Origin: Nocardioides sp. AX2bis
GTDB taxonomy: Bacteria; Actinomycetota; Actinomycetes; Propionibacteriales; Nocardioidaceae
Length of the DNA: 64,000 bases
Assembly (NCBI RefSeq): GCF_902506435.1
Contig: NZ_LR733215.1
Coordinates: 1,929,528 to 1,993,527 of the forward strand
Direction of reading: 5' to 3'
In this document: piece by piece, positions 62,538 to 64,000 of the stretch
Layout of the letters: every line of letters begins with the position of its first letter
How positions within the stretch are numbered: position 1 is the stretch's first letter
Notes under the pieces: generated by a model
Databases searched by the model: none
Told to the model about the DNA's origin: nothing
The model's input: only the letters and a program-made list of their open reading frames with translations
Position numbers and translations under genes: made by a program

Positions 62538-63779
62538 GTGACCCTGCCCCGGCTCGACGACCAGGAGCAGCGCGTCCTCGGCGCGCTGCTCGAGAAGCAG
62601 CGCACCGTCCCGGCGTCCTACCCGCTGTCGGGCCAGGCGCTGCGCAGCGCCTGCAACCAGACCAGCAGCCGGGAGCCGGTCGTCGACTACGACGACGCGA
62701 CGGTCGAGCAGGTCGCGCGCCGGCTCAAGGACCACGAGCTGGTGCGGATCGTCTGGTCGGAGAAGGGCCGCCGCACGCTGCGCTACCACCAGCGGCTCAC
62801 CGAGGCGCTGGACCTCGGCGAGGACGAGGCCGCCGTCCTGACGCTGCTGCTGCTCCGCGGTGCGCAGGCGCCCGGGGAGCTGCGGACGCGCTCCGAGCGG
62901 CTGCACCCGTTCACCGACCGGCGCGACGTGGAGGAGGTGCTGACCCGGCTGGCCGCGCGGGACGAGCCCCTGGTGCGCGAGCTCGAGCGGCGGGCCGGTC
63001 AGCGCGAGCGCCGGTGGGTGCACCTGCTGGGGCCGGTCGACGACGGCGCGGGCGATGCTGCGGGTGCGGGTGCGGGTGCGGTCGCGGAGGCGGCCCTGCC
63101 CGAGGGTGGGCCCGAGGCGCGCGACGCGCGGGTGCGGACGTCGTACGACGCGGTGGCCCCCGCGTACGCCGACGCCCTGACCGACGAGCTCGACGTCCTG
63201 GTCCTGGAGCGGTGGCTGCTGGACCGGGTCGCCGCGCACGCCGTCGCCGACGGCGGCCCCGTGGTCGAGGTCGGCTGCGGTCCGGGTCACGTGACGGCGT
63301 ACCTCGCCGCCGCCGGCGCGGAGGCGCACGGCCTGGACCTGTCGCCGGGGATGGTGGAGCAGGCCCGGGCACGGTTCCCGGACGCGGAGTTCGAGGTCGG
63401 CGACCTCCGCCGACTTGTCCGGCCCCGCGACCACGACGGCTGGGCGGCGGTGCTGGCGTGGTACTCCCTCATCCACTCGGTGCCCGCCGAGCTGCCTGAG
63501 GCGTTCGCCGCGCTGGTCCGTCCGCTGCGGCCCGGCGGCCTGCTCGTCGTGGCGCTGCACGCCGGCTCCGGCCTCGAGCACGCCGGGACGTGGTTCGACG
63601 AGGACGTCGACCTCGACTTCGTCCGCCACGACCCCGCCTCGGTGGCGGCGCAGCTCACCGAGGCCGGCCTGGTCGACGTCGAGTGGTACCACCGCGGCCC
63701 GGTCACCGCCCACGGCGAGCAGCGCGAGCGGGTCTACCTCCTCGCCCGCCGAGATGACGCTCGCGGACAGCCGAGATGA
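62538..63779 (+). CDS. DUF480 (YceH) fused to SAM-dependent methyltransferase
   Basis: In this 413-residue fusion, residues 1-165 are DUF480, two winged-helix units: LDDQEQRVLGALLEKQRTVPASYPLSGQALRSACNQTSSREPVVDYDDATV is the family opening and LRYHQRLTEALDLGEDEAAVLTLLLLRGAQAPGELRTRSERLHPF the second unit. A Gly/Ala linker (GAGDAAGAGAGAVAEAA) leads to a class I methyltransferase (VVEVGCGPGHVTAYLAAAG, LAWYSLIHSVPAELPE). DUF480 is normally stand-alone, so the methyltransferase domain may be DNA- or promoter-targeted. The last ten codons lie inside a 22-bp interspersed repeat. Confidence 0.87.
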   Translation: MTLPRLDDQEQRVLGALLEKQRTVPASYPLSGQALRSACNQTSSREPVVDYDDATVEQVARRLKDHELVRIVWSEKGRRTLRYHQRLTEALDLGEDEAAVLTLLLLRGAQAPGELRTRSERLHPFTDRRDVEEVLTRLAARDEPLVRELERRAGQRERRWVHLLGPVDDGAGDAAGAGAGAVAEAALPEGGPEARDARVRTSYDAVAPAYADALTDELDVLVLERWLLDRVAAHAVADGGPVVEVGCGPGHVTAYLAAAGAEAHGLDLSPGMVEQARARFPDAEFEVGDLRRLVRPRDHDGWAAVLAWYSLIHSVPAELPEAFAALVRPLRPGGLLVVALHAGSGLEHAGTWFDEDVDLDFVRHDPASVAAQLTEAGLVDVEWYHRGPVTAHGEQRERVYLLARRDDARGQPR

Positions 63780-63813
63780 CGCTCGCGGCGCCTCGAGATG
63801 ACGATTCCGGGCA
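63751..63813. repeat. 22-bp unit repeat, three units (interspersed repeat family B)
   Basis: GAGATGACGCTCGCGGACAG at 63751 is followed by related units at 63773 and 63795. The first carries the end of the DUF480-fusion gene, including its TGA. The copy at 24887 has two units. Confidence 0.85.
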
Positions 63814-63818
63814 CGTCC

Positions 63819-63856
63819 GGCGGTCGAGGAGCGAGCGAAGCGAGCGTCACGAGACC
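63819..63856. repeat. Solitary copy of interspersed repeat family A
   Basis: GGTCGAGGAGCGAGCGAAGC begins at 63819 and GCGTCACGAGACC ends it. It is the reverse orientation of the units at 16197 and 50265, placed between family B repeats and the next gene. Confidence 0.75.
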
Positions 63857-63863
63857 GACGGCG

Positions 63864-64000
63864 TCAGCGGACCGGGTCGCCGGCGTCACCGCGGTCGCGC
63901 CGCAGCACCCGGACCGACCCGAGCGCGTCGACCTCGCTGAAGTCGCCGCTGTCCAGCGCCCGGAGGTAGACCTCGTACGGCGGCCGCCCGCCGTCGGCCG
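63864..64000 (-). CDS. C-terminal end of a gene cut by the window
   Basis: Only the last 45 codons are visible, ending RPPYEVYLRALDSGDFSEVDALGSVRVLRR then DRGDAGDPVR and TGA (63864-63866). Reading continues beyond 64000. I do not recognise the family; the short soluble fragment gives no motif. Confidence 0.5.
   Translation of the reverse strand, partial: ADGGRPPYEVYLRALDSGDFSEVDALGSVRVLRRDRGDAGDPVR

Overview
The window is high-GC DNA (roughly 72-74% G+C by eye) from an actinobacterium, most likely Nocardioides or a close relative. The evidence is the GTG-rich, overlapping gene style, actinobacteria-restricted families (SepH, DUF3071; DUF4193; DUF4235; DUF3093; DUF3159; DUF3710; CeoB/CeoC; DUF222-HNH) and gene orders shared with Mycobacterium. 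No rRNA, tRNA, phage, transposase or CRISPR array was found. The genome identification is an inference.

Layout. 0.1-5.4 kb: acyl-CoA-reductase-like double SDR, cell-division protein SepH, coproporphyrin/protoporphyrin ferrochelatase and an inositol-monophosphatase. 5.6-13.9 kb: a housekeeping block with the order of M. tuberculosis Rv2689c-Rv2701c (DUF4193, DUF4235, DUF3093, dut, DUF3710, OB-fold, DUF3159, ceoC, ceoB, APC transporter, TrmA-like methyltransferase). 14.0-28.0 kb: accessory stretch with a His/Asp-repeat secreted protein, a three-gene ABC-2 exporter, SDR, aconitase, TauE/SafE permease, an ECF sigma factor with a membrane partner, two small thiamine-related proteins, an SOS-box gene, a DUF222-HNH gene, NUDIX and GH18. 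28.0-35.2 kb: dxs, amino-acid permease, PAC2, thioesterase II, HxlR regulator and MFS. 35.3-39.7 kb: fatty-acid module htdX/fabG4/fadA2 plus TetR. 39.7-50.3 kb: ATP-dependent DNA ligase, AlkA-like glycosylase, DUF4397-sortase-membrane protein operon, phospholipase D, uvrB and MFS. 50.4-58.3 kb: AbrB-type membrane protein and a five-gene minus-strand operon. 58.5-64 kb: response regulator, a glycosyltransferase/methyltransferase/cyclase-like operon, a DUF480-methyltransferase fusion, and the tail of an unidentified gene.

The most interesting locus is the operon at 51557-58280. A GAF-SpoIIE phosphatase, a cellulose-synthase-like GT2, a STAS protein, an RsbW-type kinase and a secreted GH26-OpgC fusion overlap by 4 to 19 bp each. 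It looks like a cell-surface polysaccharide synthase wired to a partner-switching module instead of the usual c-di-GMP/PilZ control: the synthase has no PilZ domain and carries a helical insertion of about 150 residues between its catalytic motifs. A response regulator is divergently transcribed beside it.

Regulation is visible in the DNA. At least 18 genes have a TANNNT hexamer only 6-7 bases before the start codon, the signature of leaderless transcripts. A perfect 16-bp actinobacterial SOS box sits directly on the promoter of an unknown 123-residue gene. Several palindromes mark likely operators (TetR gene, aconitase, His-rich protein). Two families of short interspersed repeats occur between genes and, in one case, inside the N-terminus of an ABC permease.
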